A stretch of 63,027 bases of DNA from Clostridia bacterium (GTDB lineage: Bacteria > Bacillota > Clostridia > Christensenellales > Aristaeellaceae): contig JAFXZO010000058.1 of NCBI GenBank assembly GCA_017541205.1, forward strand, positions 1 through 63,027, given 5' to 3'. Positions within the stretch are counted from its first letter, which is position 1, and every line of letters starts with the position of its first letter. Under the pieces are notes generated by a model. That model made no database searches and had not been told where the DNA came from. It worked only from the letters and a program-made list of their open reading frames with translations. A program made the translations under genes and the position numbers. Positions 62,429-63,027 of this stretch are shown in pieces.

Positions 62429-63027
62429 ATGTACCAGGTTGTGAAACGGGATGGAATGGTTGTGGACTTTGCCATCAACAAAATCACCGCGGCCATCACC
62501 AAGGCCTTTGACGCAAGCTCCCGGCAGTATCATCCCAGCGTGATCGAGCTGCTGGCCCTGCACGTCACCAGTGATTTTGAAAGCAAGATCCACGACGGCC
62601 AGATCACCGTAGAGGATATTCAGGACAGCGTGGAAAAGGTGCTGTCCGAATCCGGATATGCCGACGTCGCCAAAGCCTACATCCTGTACCGCAAGCAGCG
62701 CGAAAAGGTCCGCAATATCAATTCCGCGCTGGTGAACTATAAAGACCTGGTGGACAATTACCTGCAAATCAACGATTGGCGCGTCAAGGAAAATTCCACC
62801 GTCACCTATTCGGTCGGCGGGCTGATCCTGTCCAATTCCGGCGCCATCACCGCCAATTACTGGCTGAGCGAAGTGTACGACGACGAAGTGGCCGAAGCGC
62901 ACCGCAGCGCCGCCATCCACCTGCATGACCTAAGCATGCTGACGGGCTACTGCGCGGGCTGGAGCTTAAAGCAGCTGATCCAGGAGGGCCTGGGCGGCGT
63001 GCCCGGCAAGATCACCTCCTCCCCCGC
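62429..63027 (+). CDS. nrdD: Anaerobic ribonucleoside-triphosphate reductase, N-terminal part; 3' end outside window
   Basis: The open frame runs 199 codons to the window edge. It starts with an ATP-cone domain (VVKRDGMVVDFAINKITAAI, about residues 4-23), which binds ATP/dATP for activity control. The start of the catalytic barrel follows (NSTVTYSVGGLILSNSG; HLHDLSMLTGYCAGWSLKQL), where the Cys probably belongs to the substrate-site region. The enzyme makes deoxyribonucleotides under anaerobic conditions with NrdG. GCGAAAGGGG precedes the ATG. Confidence 0.95.
   Translation, partial: MYQVVKRDGMVVDFAINKITAAITKAFDASSRQYHPSVIELLALHVTSDFESKIHDGQITVEDIQDSVEKVLSESGYADVAKAYILYRKQREKVRNINSALVNYKDLVDNYLQINDWRVKENSTVTYSVGGLILSNSGAITANYWLSEVYDDEVAEAHRSAAIHLHDLSMLTGYCAGWSLKQLIQEGLGGVPGKITSSP

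Overview
The window looks like chromosomal core DNA of an anaerobic, endospore-forming, high-GC Firmicute, probably a gut- or rumen-type member of Clostridia. The evidence is a SpoIIP gene, a PASTA-bearing SpoVD-type transpeptidase, DivIVA/SepF/MraZ, meso-DAP-type MurE with DapF, oxygen-independent ribonucleotide reductase (NrdG/NrdD), and Gram-positive LexA and NrdR operators. I saw no phage, plasmid, insertion sequence, CRISPR array, rRNA or tRNA. Genus-level placement is not possible from the sequence alone.

Layout. Bases 1-2000 hold the 3' part of carB fused in frame to dapF. A 700-base gap follows with a terminator, a consensus promoter and a frameshifted small ORF, then a DUF4003 gene (2687-3742). 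Bases 3813-11513 (minus) hold upp-atpI-atpBEFHAGDC; the c subunit has two carboxylates and may be Na+-coupled. Bases 11828-13557 (plus) hold DUF1614-spoIIP behind a sigma-E-like promoter. Bases 13641-18681 (minus) look like one operon: ECF S component, coaX, hom, CapA-like protein and AEC transporter. Bases 18903-23253 (minus) are a pectin/uronate cassette: GH105-like protein, GH28, kduI, DUF4177, kduD. An orphan GT-C-like membrane protein follows, then an SOS-controlled Y-family polymerase/YolD pair.

Bases 27695-36277 (minus) hold a shortened dcw cluster (mraZ, ftsL, spoVD/ftsI, murE, mraY, murD, ftsW) that lacks rsmH, murF and everything after ftsW. Next come a metallophosphoesterase and zinc-ribbon pair, a secreted CAP protein, and a division/growth cluster: HlyD-like adaptor, yggS, sepF, yggT, divIVA, tatD and a GNAT protein. 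Bases 45444-51346 (minus) hold secD-like, recJ and rel. Divergent malQ and abfA (GH51), small unknown genes, TraX, nitroreductase, tadA, a repeat-rich parvulin foldase, GNAT, TPR and DUF4037 genes follow. The window closes with nrdG and the 5' part of nrdD behind two NrdR boxes.

Functional links. DapF and the DAP-type MurE feed the same peptidoglycan pathway as SpoVD, MraY, MurD and FtsW. The GH28/KduI/KduD set would channel pectin-derived uronates to 2-keto-3-deoxygluconate, while MalQ and the GH51 arabinofuranosidase handle glucans and arabinan. The most unusual observations are the CarB-DapF fusion, a DUF4177 gene whose best start codon is ACG, the two-carboxylate c subunit, the Gln/Tyr-rich SepF, the depleted dcw cluster and the TPR/DUF4037 pair.
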